Shown: positions 1 through 7,374 of the stretch, piece by piece
How the letters are laid out: each line of letters begins with the position of its first letter
Numbering within the stretch: position 1 is the stretch's first letter
NCBI RefSeq assembly: GCF_014646235.1
Contig: NZ_BMNB01000020.1
Coordinates: 46,617-110,616 of the forward strand
DNA: 64,000 bases
Source of the DNA: Micromonospora sonchi
GTDB taxonomy: Bacteria; Actinomycetota; Actinomycetes; Mycobacteriales; Micromonosporaceae
Direction: 5' to 3'
The notes under the pieces: generated by a model
Told to the model about the DNA's origin: nothing
Databases searched by the model: none
The model's input: the letters and a program-made list of their open reading frames with translations, nothing else
Position numbers and translations under genes: made by a program

Positions 1-1
1 C

Positions 2-115
2 TTGGAGGTTCGACTGGCCTCGCCGACGCCCGTAGGCGACGACCAGGCGGCGGCCCTTCCCCTGGCATCGGCACGGGTCACCAATCACGCACTGGACCTG
101 GTCCGCGCCGCCTGA
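2..115 (+). CDS. 3' end of an unidentified gene (partial)
   Basis: An open frame enters from the left edge and stops at TGA 113-115, giving about 37 C-terminal residues rich in Ala, Val and Asp (ending LDLVRAA). No domain can be named from so short a tail. It converges with the decayed regulator on the minus strand, whose stop is only 8 bases away. Codon third positions are GC-rich, as in real genes here. It could still be a chance open frame. Confidence 0.35.
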   Translation: MEVRLASPTPVGDDQAAALPLASARVTNHALDLVRAA

Positions 116-123
116 CAGGTACG

Positions 124-1125
124 TCAGGTGGTGATGAGGTCTCGTGCGTCCTGGCAGAATCGGCGGACGGCGGGCGTACGCCGATATGGCCGCAAGGTGT
201 CGACCAGATTGCGGACATGCTTGATACACCTGGCGGAGGTGACCTGGCCGGTGAGGGTTTGCACCGCCTGGTCGCCAAGGGCGATCGCCCTGTCCAACTC
301 GGGCTGCTCCTGCTGAACGTACGTGGTGGCGAGCAGCGCGTTGCGCAGCGCGCCCTCGCGGGTGTACTCGTCGGCCTGTAGCCGCAGCGCGGTCCGCAGA
401 TGGTCACGGGCCCGCGCCCAGTCTTCGAGCTTGACGTAGCAGTAGCCGGCCTGAGCGTGGGCCTGTGCCTCGTTGATCCAGTAGGACCAGTCGGGATCGC
501 CATGTTCCGGCCGATTGTCGCTGAACCGATCGAACGCGTTGTCGAGCGCGCGGCGGGTGTCGGTCTCCGAACGGTTGTTGGCGTACGCCTCGGCCGCCCG
601 CAGGTCGAGGATCACCGGGACCTTTGGACTGGTGGCGGGGTATGTGGCTCGGGCGGTCTCGGCCAGGGTTGGAATAGCTGCGCTCCCCCAGGACACCGAC
701 CACGGTGCGCAGGTGTTGGCGGACCAGCCCCAGTGTTTGACCACTGCCGAGATGGTCGTCCATGCGCCTCAGGCTGGCGGTGATCGCGTCCAAGTGGTCG
801 ACGACCTCGCCGACCAACCGACGGCCGGTGGTCGACGCGACGTCCTGCGGAGATTCAGCGAGCATCCACTCGTGCGCCGGTGCGGTCAGTCCGGAGCCGA
901 GCAGGGCGAGGAACGTCCGTCGATGCATCATTCCCTCAGGTTCGTTCACCACCTCAGCCGCCTGCAAGGCCCCCGTTGAGGACCAGGGCAGATGCAGACC
1001 GACAGCGGCAGAAACGGCCTCACATCCATCGTCCGGCCACCCCAGCTCATCGAGGCTCACCGTTCGTTGCAACTGCTCGGACAGCAGCACCGTGGTCAAC
1101 AGCGGCCAAGGGCTACGGGGAACCT
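124..1125 (-). pseudogene. Decayed XRE/TPR-type transcriptional regulator
   Basis: Two minus-strand frames carry pieces of one protein. The upstream piece (about 1099 down to 665) has a region typical of actinobacterial regulators with an HTH N-terminus and a TPR C-terminus: a DELGWPDD segment, an RRTFLALLGSG signal-like stretch, then LRRMDDHLGSGQTLGLVRQHLRTVVGVL. The other frame (about 670 down to 124) continues with the TPR part, from LAETARATYP through an AEAYANN stretch to CQDARDLITT. Relative to intact family members, which carry an unbroken TPR region, a stretch of perhaps 60-70 residues between them is gone and the frame shifts near 665-680. The N-terminal HTH is absent: a stop at 1124-1126 lies directly upstream and no ATG precedes the conserved part. 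I infer an inactivated gene. The size of the deletion is remembered from the family, not measured. Confidence 0.65.
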
Positions 1126-1260
1126 ATGTCATCGGGTAACTACGGCACGGAACCGCACCAATAGGCACCACTCGCACCCACCCACACCAAAGCCTGAGTC
1201 GGATCAAATGGACGCATCGGATCGGCGATATCCATCCCGGTCGAGTCCAGGTGGCCGGCG

Positions 1261-1284
1261 GCCGGGACGCGGCAACGTCCCGGC
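1261..1284 (+). promoter_or_regulatory. Stem-loop upstream of the small membrane protein gene
   Basis: A perfect 9-bp inverted repeat (GCCGGGACG at 1261-1269 and CGTCCCGGC at 1276-1284) encloses a 6-base loop. It lies 23 bases ahead of the GTG start at 1308, just before the AGGAGG ribosome site. It could be a leader attenuator or a terminator for upstream transcription. No U-tract follows. Confidence 0.4.
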
Positions 1285-1307
1285 CTTCGGCTGCTCAGGA
1301 GGTGAGG

Positions 1308-1457
1308 GTGCTCGTGGCTTCGATGACCGTGTCGGTTGTGCTCGGTGGGCTGGTGCCGGGTTTTCTGCTCGGGCTGTTCGCGTTCAAGGTGAAGGCGCGG
1401 TGGTGCCCGCGCTGCGGGGAGTCCACCGACGCCACGCCGTCGGTGGAGCGGGGCTGA
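1308..1457 (+). CDS. Small membrane protein with a C-terminal CxxC motif
   Basis: About 49 residues: one N-terminal transmembrane helix (roughly residues 4-24, SMTVSVVLGGLVPGFLLGLF), then a basic juxtamembrane stretch and WCPRCGES, a single CxxC pair that may bind metal or be redox-active. GTG 1308 is chosen because AGGAGG lies 5-6 bases upstream (about 1298-1303). An ATG at 1323 is also possible. The stop overlaps the next start (TGATG at 1455-1459), so it is translationally coupled to the XRE regulator. Similar tiny proteins beside XRE genes are common in Micromonosporaceae; their function is unknown. Confidence 0.6.
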   Translation: MLVASMTVSVVLGGLVPGFLLGLFAFKVKARWCPRCGESTDATPSVERG

Positions 1458-1858
1458 TGAACCGCCCGCACCGGCGCGACCACAATGCCGTACCACTCGG
1501 CCGGCGGGTGGCCGAGCTACGGGCCCGCCGGGCCATGAGCCAACAAGCCTTCGCCGACCGGCTCGGCCAGTCGAAGAGCTGGGTCGACAAGGTCGAACGC
1601 GGCGTACGGAAACTCGACCGCTACTCCGTGATCCGCGAGATCGCCGACGTCCTGCGCCTCGACCCGGCAGTCCTGCTCGGCTCCCGCCAACCGTCGCCCA
1701 CCACGACACCGGGCCCGGGCGGGATCGATGCCAGCGATGAACGCGCTACCGCTCACCGACGCGTGGACCAGCCACGACGCCGGGCGATGACCCACGGGGA
1801 AAAACCCCGACTCACGTCGGCACTATATCTTGCTCGGCACGATATAGTGCCGACATGA
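1457..1858 (+). CDS. XRE-family helix-turn-helix regulator
   Basis: A 133-residue protein with a clear HTH_XRE domain at about residues 15-70 (GRRVAELRARRAMSQQAFAD, then KSWVDKVERG in the recognition helix). The C-terminal 60 residues are Pro/Thr/Arg-rich and poorly conserved in character, so the real gene might be shorter. The ATG overlaps the preceding stop, and its own stop overlaps the PadR start by four bases (ATGA, 1855-1858), suggesting a coupled four-gene unit. The 3' end of the gene contains the PadR operator and -10 element. Its ligand and targets are not visible. Confidence 0.7.
   Translation: MNRPHRRDHNAVPLGRRVAELRARRAMSQQAFADRLGQSKSWVDKVERGVRKLDRYSVIREIADVLRLDPAVLLGSRQPSPTTTPGPGGIDASDERATAHRRVDQPRRRAMTHGEKPRLTSALYLARHDIVPT
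1817..1853 (+). promoter_or_regulatory. PadR autoregulatory operator over a leaderless promoter
   Basis: A perfect 13-bp inverted repeat (TCGGCACTATATC at 1817-1829, GATATAGTGCCGA at 1841-1853) with an 11-base spacer ends one base before the PadR ATG. TATAGT (1843-1848) is a good -10 element six bases ahead of the ATG, which fits a leaderless transcript. PadR proteins commonly bind such AT-rich dyads, so autorepression is inferred. Confidence 0.75.
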
Positions 1859-2202
1859 GTTCTCGGGCGATGAGCGAACCTGCCTTCTTCATCCTCACCG
1901 CGTTGGTCGACGCTCCCCGTCACGGGTACGGCATCGTCGCGGAGACGGCCGAGCTGTCCCAGGGCCGGGTACGGCTGAAGATCGGCTCGCTCTACGGGGC
2001 CCTGGACCGGCTCGTCGGGGAAGGGCTGGTCGAAGTGGACCGCGAGGAGGCTTGGCAGGGACGGCTACGCCGGTACTACCGGCTGACCGAGCAAGGCCGC
2101 CAAGCCCTCGACGCGGAGGCCCGCCGACTGACCGCCAACGCGCGCCTCGCCTCGACCCGACTGGTCAACTCCCGGCGACCTGTCACGGGGGAATCCTCGT
2201 GA
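1855..2202 (+). CDS. PadR-family transcriptional regulator
   Basis: A 115-residue PadR protein with the winged-helix region at about residues 8-85. It shows HGYGIVAETAELSQGRVRLK followed by GSLYGALDRLVGEGLVEV, the diagnostic PadR recognition-helix and wing signature, then YYRLTEQGRQAL. The C-terminal helix expected for dimerisation is short. The start ATG sits directly behind a perfect inverted repeat. The 3' end overlaps the following membrane-protein gene by four bases, the usual PadR/membrane-partner arrangement in actinobacteria. It probably represses itself and its neighbour until an unknown effector binds. Confidence 0.92.
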   Translation: MSSRAMSEPAFFILTALVDAPRHGYGIVAETAELSQGRVRLKIGSLYGALDRLVGEGLVEVDREEAWQGRLRRYYRLTEQGRQALDAEARRLTANARLASTRLVNSRRPVTGESS

Positions 2203-3221
2203 GCCGCCTGGAGGAGCGCTACCTCCGGGTGCTGCGCCTGCTGCCCGCCGCCTACCGGCAGGAATGGGAAGACGAGATGGTGGCCGCCTTCCTGGAGAGC
2301 ATGAACACCGGCGATCCGGAGACCGACGAATATCTCGCGGACCATGGCCGGCCGAGCCTGTCGGAGGTCGCCAGCGTCCTGTCCCTCGCCCTCCGGCTGC
2401 GGCTCGGCGGGGTCGGCGCGGAACCCCGTGCGTACGCCTGGGGGCAGGCCGTGCGACTGGCGACACTGATGGGGGTGCTGGCCAACGCCGTGCTCGCCAC
2501 CGCCGGCATCGCCGTCATGCTGTGGCAGGCCGGGCGGATCGCCTGGCTGCCGGCACCGGCACCGGAGTTGATGCTCACTCTGCCCGAGCAGAGTTGGAGC
2601 ACCGCCTGGCACCTCGCCGGCTATGCCTGGCTGCCGGCCTACCTCGCGCTCGTCCTGGGGCATCGGCGGGTGGCCCAGGCGGTCGCCCTGATCGCCGTCG
2701 TGCCACCGGTCATCACCGGCGTGATCGCGGCCGCCGGTGACTCGCCACTGACCGTGGCGCCCTGGGCGATGCGGGTGACCGACATCGTGCTGCTGCTCGC
2801 CATGTCGGCCTTCCGCTCCGACACCCCTGCGGTGCCGCGCCGCCCCTGGCTCCTCGCGCTACCGGTCGGCATCCTCCTCGTCCCGGTGCCGCTGTTCATC
2901 GCCCAGGCCACCACCCCGGCGCTTCAGCTGCTGGACTGGCCGGGCCTGGCCTGCGCGGTGGTCGCCGCCGCGCTCGCGGTCCACCTGGCAGGTGGCGCGA
3001 TCCGCCGTACGCCCCGTGCCGTGTCCTGGTCGCTGGCGTTCAGCCTGCTCGCCACGGCAACGCTCGTCACGCGGATCGCGACCCTGATCGACTACCGCAA
3101 CCAGGTGCAGCACGCCACCCTGACCACGATCGGGGCGATCGAAGTGATCGCCGTGGCAGCCGTCGGCGTACCGGTGGCCGTACTCGCCGCCCGAGGCCTC
3201 AGAGCAACCAACCCTCAGTGA
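2199..3221 (+). CDS. Multi-pass membrane protein coupled to PadR
   Basis: A 340-residue protein starting at GTG 2199, inside the PadR stop. The N-terminal ~90 residues are soluble and resemble the HAAS-type helical domain found in PadR-associated permease-like proteins (LEERYLRVLRLLPAAYRQEW, then DEMVAAFLES). About eight hydrophobic segments follow. Such proteins are thought to respond to cell-envelope state together with PadR, but their biochemical activity is unknown. The overlap with PadR implies co-transcription and co-regulation. It converges with the lipoprotein gene after a 53-base gap. Confidence 0.75.
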   Translation: MSRLEERYLRVLRLLPAAYRQEWEDEMVAAFLESMNTGDPETDEYLADHGRPSLSEVASVLSLALRLRLGGVGAEPRAYAWGQAVRLATLMGVLANAVLATAGIAVMLWQAGRIAWLPAPAPELMLTLPEQSWSTAWHLAGYAWLPAYLALVLGHRRVAQAVALIAVVPPVITGVIAAAGDSPLTVAPWAMRVTDIVLLLAMSAFRSDTPAVPRRPWLLALPVGILLVPVPLFIAQATTPALQLLDWPGLACAVVAAALAVHLAGGAIRRTPRAVSWSLAFSLLATATLVTRIATLIDYRNQVQHATLTTIGAIEVIAVAAVGVPVAVLAARGLRATNPQ

Positions 3222-3274
3222 CGCGAGCGGCTCGCGGGGCGGCCGGTGGCCGACCGACCGCCCGGGCGCTCCGG

Positions 3275-4168
3275 TCAGCGGCTGTTCGCGAGGTCGGTGC
3301 AGTCGGTCTCGTCGGGCAGCAGCGGCCGCAGGGTGACCGTCCACCGCTTGCCGTCCGAGGCCCACGGGGTCAGCGCGTTGGCGCTCGCGGCGGCGGTCAG
3401 CAGATCCCGCGCCTGCTCGCCGGTGACCGTCACACAACCGACCCCCAGGTCCTTGCCGAGATCCGCGCCGGGCAGCGCCGGCCCGGGCCAGGCCACCTCG
3501 GGCTGCTCGCCGAGTTCGGCGTTGGCGACCCACGGCTCGGCGACCGCCGCCACGACGGTGGGCGCGTACGCCTGTGCACCGGCGTGTGCCGCAGCGAGCG
3601 GGCCGGAATCGCTGGTCAACGACTCGGCGAACTCGCGCAGCTTCTCTCGGGCCGCCCGCTGGTCAGCGGTCAGGCCCTGCTCGGCGGCGGGGTCGCCGCC
3701 AGCGGGCACGGTCAGGGCATCCACCTCCAGCTCCGCCACGCCGTCGACGCCGAAGACGGTGAACCGGGTCGACGGGACGTCGGCGACCGGCGGGGTGCCG
3801 AGGTCGCTCACCGTACCCACCCCGGCGGCGCGGGCCAGCTCGACCAGCTTCTCCACATCTGCGGCGCTGATCGTGCCGAGCTGGAGGTTGGGCAGCGCCG
3901 GGCCGGGAAAGGCCAGAGTCGTCGGCCCCTCGGTGATCACGCGTCCATCGCCGTAGACGCTGATCCCGGGCAGGCGGGCCGCTCGCATGGCCGGGGTCAC
4001 GAACCCGCCCACGTGATCCATCCGGAACACCAGGGTGTCGGCGGAGTAGGACATCTCGGCCGCGCCGGAATCTCCGGCACCGCCGGCGCCGGCCTGCTGG
4101 CCGCAGGCCGACGCCGTCAACATCAGCAGGGGCACGAGGGCCAGCCACCGGCTTCGGGAAGTTCTCAT
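3275..4168 (-). CDS. Secreted lipoprotein of unknown function
   Basis: About 297 residues. The N-terminus has a basic region (MRTSRSRW), a hydrophobic core and a lipobox ending TASAC, so it should be lipid-anchored outside the membrane. I chose the ATG at 4168 over an upstream one at 4204 because it places the signal peptide at the very N-terminus. The mature part has no domain I recognise; there are runs such as GDGRVITEGP and a mixed alpha/beta character. It is the last gene of the minus-strand GH43 block, 76 bases from its neighbour, and may be co-transcribed, though a substrate-binding role is only a guess. Confidence 0.75.
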   Translation of the reverse strand: MRTSRSRWLALVPLLMLTASACGQQAGAGGAGDSGAAEMSYSADTLVFRMDHVGGFVTPAMRAARLPGISVYGDGRVITEGPTTLAFPGPALPNLQLGTISAADVEKLVELARAAGVGTVSDLGTPPVADVPSTRFTVFGVDGVAELEVDALTVPAGGDPAAEQGLTADQRAAREKLREFAESLTSDSGPLAAAHAGAQAYAPTVVAAVAEPWVANAELGEQPEVAWPGPALPGADLGKDLGVGCVTVTGEQARDLLTAAASANALTPWASDGKRWTVTLRPLLPDETDCTDLANSR

Positions 4169-4244
4169 GCCGCTTCGACGTACGTGGACGGGACTTGGTT
4201 GCATCGGTGGGGGTCGCCCGGCCGGGCGACCCCCACCACGGGTG

Positions 4245-4877
4245 TTACTCGAACAGGGACAGGGTCAGCGTCGAGGAGTACTCACCGGCCGCGACATCCG
4301 CCGGCGTACGCAGGAACAGATCCGCGTCCACCGCGTACTCGCCACCGGCCACCGCACCCGAGTCGTACGTGGAGACCAGCAGCTCCTGGTCGACCAGACC
4401 CACGTTGTTGCCCGGCTGCGTCGGCTCGTCGACGACGGTCACGACCTCCTCGCCCTCGGCCACCAGACCGGTGTCACCACCGTCGAGCAGCCGCGGCCGC
4501 CAGCCCAGGTGCCCGGCGCCGATCGGCTCCTGACCGGCCGCACCGACGAAGTCGGACGCCGAACCCAGCACCGCCCACGCCGCACCCGCCGGCACCTCGT
4601 CCTCCGTCCGGGTGTCCGTCACCGTCACCGTCGGCAGAACACCCACGAACTGACGCACCAGCAACGTCGACCCGTCCTCCGACAGGGCCACCGAATCACC
4701 CGCCACCGACAGGGCCAACACCCCCGGCTCCCGGATCTCCTCGATGTCGACCGTCACCGACACATCGGCGTTGCCGTCCGGGTCGGCCGACGCCGGCGAC
4801 GCCACCGCCACCGACCCGGCGACCATCGCGCCCGCGGCCGCCGCCGCGAACAGGCGCTTGCGATTACTCGTTCTCAT
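4245..4877 (-). CDS. Secreted WxL-like cell-surface protein
   Basis: About 210 residues with a classical signal peptide (MRTSNRKRLFAAAAAGAMVA, cleavage after SPASA). The mature protein is acidic and beta-rich with repeated VTVTVD/LTLSL strands, ending in a strand (STLTLSLFE) reminiscent of WxL-type surface proteins. The start at 4877 is preferred over GTG 4883 because GGAG lies about seven bases upstream of it. It sits 44 bases downstream of a GH43 gene in the same direction, so it probably belongs to the xylan/arabinan utilisation operon, perhaps binding cell wall or substrate. Assignment to the WxL class is tentative. Confidence 0.65.
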   Translation of the reverse strand: MRTSNRKRLFAAAAAGAMVAGSVAVASPASADPDGNADVSVTVDIEEIREPGVLALSVAGDSVALSEDGSTLLVRQFVGVLPTVTVTDTRTEDEVPAGAAWAVLGSASDFVGAAGQEPIGAGHLGWRPRLLDGGDTGLVAEGEEVVTVVDEPTQPGNNVGLVDQELLVSTYDSGAVAGGEYAVDADLFLRTPADVAAGEYSSTLTLSLFE

Positions 4878-4921
4878 TCCCACGCTCCGTAGTCATTGTT
4901 GATTGTTGGACACAGGGCAGG

Positions 4922-7342
4922 TCAGCCGGCGCAGTTCAGGCCGGAGTAGTCGGCGGTGAAGAGGCTCGTCACGTCCCGACCGTCGATCGAACCGCTGGCG
5001 CGTACGGTCGCCGAACCGGCCTCGACCGCGCCCGTACGGGTGGCGAACTGCTGGAAGGCGTTCGCACCCGGGGCCACGCTCATCACCGACCGCTCGCCGT
5101 ACGCGGTCCGCAGGACGATGTCCAGCGGCGCGTCGTGGGCGTTGCGGGCCTGCACGGCGACGTACGCCTTGCCGGCGACGCAGCGCACCTGCGCGCTGAC
5201 CTCGACGGGCAGCACGGTGGCCGACCCGGCTTCGAAGGCCCAGGTGTCGAGCTCGAACAGATCCTCGCCCTGCGGCCCGGAGTAGGTGAAGTACACGTCG
5301 TGCACTCCGCTGACGCCGTCGAGCTGGGCGCTCAGCTCCGTCCACTCACCGAGCGGCGCGTCGACCTGGATGGTCCCGACGACCGGCCCGGTGAGCTCGT
5401 CGAGCCGAACCTCGATCTTCCCGCCGGCCACGAGCGGACGCACCTTCGCCGTCACGCTGCCGGCACCCTCGCCGAAGTTCACCGACGACAGCGCGGTCCA
5501 GTCGCCGTTGTCGATGTCGCGGACCACCAGGTTCGGCGCGGTGGCGCCGAACTGGGGCGACCCGCCGTCGATCTTCGCGGTCGCGATGCCCTTGCTCCAG
5601 CCGAACGTCTCCGCCTCGAAGACCCGGAACGGGTCGAAGTCGCGGACCTGCTCGACGCCGGCGTAGGTGCCGACGACCTGCTGGATGGTGCCGTCCGGGT
5701 TGAAGGCCAGTTCCTGGATGTGCGGGCTGCGGTAGCCCTGGGTGTTGTTGCCGGTGATCCGCTTGTTCAGCGTCGGGGCGTGGTACGTGAAGTAGTACTT
5801 GCCCTCGTACTCGAACGCCGACTGGTGGTTGTTGCCCCCGGTGCCGCTGCCGAAGAACTGCGACTGGTTCGGGAACAGCACGCCCGCGTAGGTCTCCTTC
5901 GACCAGGACATCGGGTCGTCGGAGATCATGTAGCCGATCTGGCCACCCTCGGGGTAGCCGGGCAGCCGCGTCTGGTTGCCGCCGAAGTCGTTGCCGCCGA
6001 AGTGCGACGAGTACGAGAGGTAGTACTTGCCCTCGCGCTTGAACACCTGGGCCGCCTCGAAGGCCACCGGGGCGTCCACGACCGCCGACGTGCCCTCGGT
6101 CGACACCATGTCGTCACCGAGCTTGATCACCCGCAGGTTCTTCGGGTTGTTGAAGCGCTCGGCCGGCGGCATGCTGGTCGACGCGGGACCGCCACCGTAG
6201 TAGAGGTACGCTTCGCCGTCGTCGTCCGTCAGCGGGGCCGGGTCGAACTTCCAGGCCACACCCTCGGAGCCGGGGGTACGGCCGTCGATCAGCGTGCTGG
6301 TGCGCTCGCTGGTCCACGGGCCGAGCGGGGAGGCACCCGTGATCACGTTGCTGGACCCGCCGCCGTTGGCGTAGTAGAGGAAGAACTTCTCCTCACCGTT
6401 CACGACCTTCTTGGCCATGCCGGGCGCCCACGAGTTGCCGGTGAACGGCGCCACGCCGTTCGGGCCGGCGACCTGGATCTCACCGTGGTCCGTCCAGTTC
6501 ACCATGTCCGTGGTGGAGATCAGGGTGATCTGGTTGATGTGGCCGTAGTTGATGCCGGGCGAGATCCCGGTGACCGGGTCGGGCTGGTACCCCTGGGTGT
6601 CGTTGGTCATGTACATGTACACCCGGCCGTCGTGTACGAAGCCGTACCCGTCGGCGCCGAACTTGTGCCCGATCAACGGGTTGTGCTCGCCGGGCAGCTT
6701 GCCGACGACCTCGATGGTCCGCGAGGGCGGCGGAGGCGGCGCAGCGCCGACCACGGACACGGCGTCGAGCTTGAAGTCCATCAGGTGGAGGTTCGGGTTC
6801 GCGGACGGGTCACTCGTCCACGGCGTCTCGAAGAAGAGCCGGGCCATCGTCACGTTCTGCCCGGCGGGAATGGTGAACTGGCCGTTGAAGTGGGCCCACT
6901 GCCCCCTGGTCGCCGTCACACTGACCAGGTTGGTGTAGGTGCCTCCGCCGTAGTGCATGGTGGCGAAGAACTCCTTGGTCGCGGGGCTCTCCGGGTTCTC
7001 GTACTTGATCCGGGCGGTGAGGGCGTAGGTCTTCCCGGCCTGCACCTTGCCGGAGAGGTCCTGCATCGGGCCGGAACCGGTCGTCTGCCGGTCGGTCACC
7101 AGCGCGGCGCTCGAACCGGCGTGGGCGTCCGTCGTCAGCGACAGCGTCGCACCGTCGGTGGCGTTGCCGTTGTTGACGAACCAGCCGTCAAGGCCGTTCT
7201 CGAATCCACCGTTGACGATGAGTTCGGTCTCGGCGGCCTGACCGGGCGCCGCCGTCACGGCGAGCCCGGCGGCCACCATGGCGCCGGCCGTCGCGATCGC
7301 GCCGACCCGTCGCCGGGTCAAGCTTCGGAAGCGATGTATCAC
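4922..7342 (-). CDS. Secreted multidomain GH43 glycosidase (CBM4/9-GH43-CBM)
   Basis: 806 residues, GTG start at 7342 with AGGAGG just upstream. Order: signal peptide (1-35, ending APGQAAE); a CBM4/9-type jelly roll (about 38-185, ELIVNGGFENGLDGW); a proline linker; a five-bladed GH43 catalytic domain (about 200-530) with the likely base Asp in KFGADGYGFVHDG and the acid Glu in VAFEAAQVFK; a CBM6-like domain (about 545-690) with FEAETFGWSKG; and a C-terminal module (about 700-806). GH43 enzymes cleave arabinose or xylose side groups and xylo-oligomers from plant polysaccharides. The gene lies 32 bases behind the other GH43 gene. Its last ~100 residues are closely similar to the end of that enzyme. 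Confidence 0.88.
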   Translation of the reverse strand: MIHRFRSLTRRRVGAIATAGAMVAAGLAVTAAPGQAAETELIVNGGFENGLDGWFVNNGNATDGATLSLTTDAHAGSSAALVTDRQTTGSGPMQDLSGKVQAGKTYALTARIKYENPESPATKEFFATMHYGGGTYTNLVSVTATRGQWAHFNGQFTIPAGQNVTMARLFFETPWTSDPSANPNLHLMDFKLDAVSVVGAAPPPPPSRTIEVVGKLPGEHNPLIGHKFGADGYGFVHDGRVYMYMTNDTQGYQPDPVTGISPGINYGHINQITLISTTDMVNWTDHGEIQVAGPNGVAPFTGNSWAPGMAKKVVNGEEKFFLYYANGGGSSNVITGASPLGPWTSERTSTLIDGRTPGSEGVAWKFDPAPLTDDDGEAYLYYGGGPASTSMPPAERFNNPKNLRVIKLGDDMVSTEGTSAVVDAPVAFEAAQVFKREGKYYLSYSSHFGGNDFGGNQTRLPGYPEGGQIGYMISDDPMSWSKETYAGVLFPNQSQFFGSGTGGNNHQSAFEYEGKYYFTYHAPTLNKRITGNNTQGYRSPHIQELAFNPDGTIQQVVGTYAGVEQVRDFDPFRVFEAETFGWSKGIATAKIDGGSPQFGATAPNLVVRDIDNGDWTALSSVNFGEGAGSVTAKVRPLVAGGKIEVRLDELTGPVVGTIQVDAPLGEWTELSAQLDGVSGVHDVYFTYSGPQGEDLFELDTWAFEAGSATVLPVEVSAQVRCVAGKAYVAVQARNAHDAPLDIVLRTAYGERSVMSVAPGANAFQQFATRTGAVEAGSATVRASGSIDGRDVTSLFTADYSGLNCAG

Positions 7343-7374
7343 TGAGCAACCTCCTTGGGGGTGTGGGTTGGCGA

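Noticed and set aside
3218..7345. A 1,375-codon open frame on the plus strand opposite the GH43 block
   Set aside because: It is the antisense of the lipoprotein, the small secreted protein and a GH43 gene with clear domains; its translation is Arg/Gly/Val-rich low-complexity sequence typical of GC-rich shadows.
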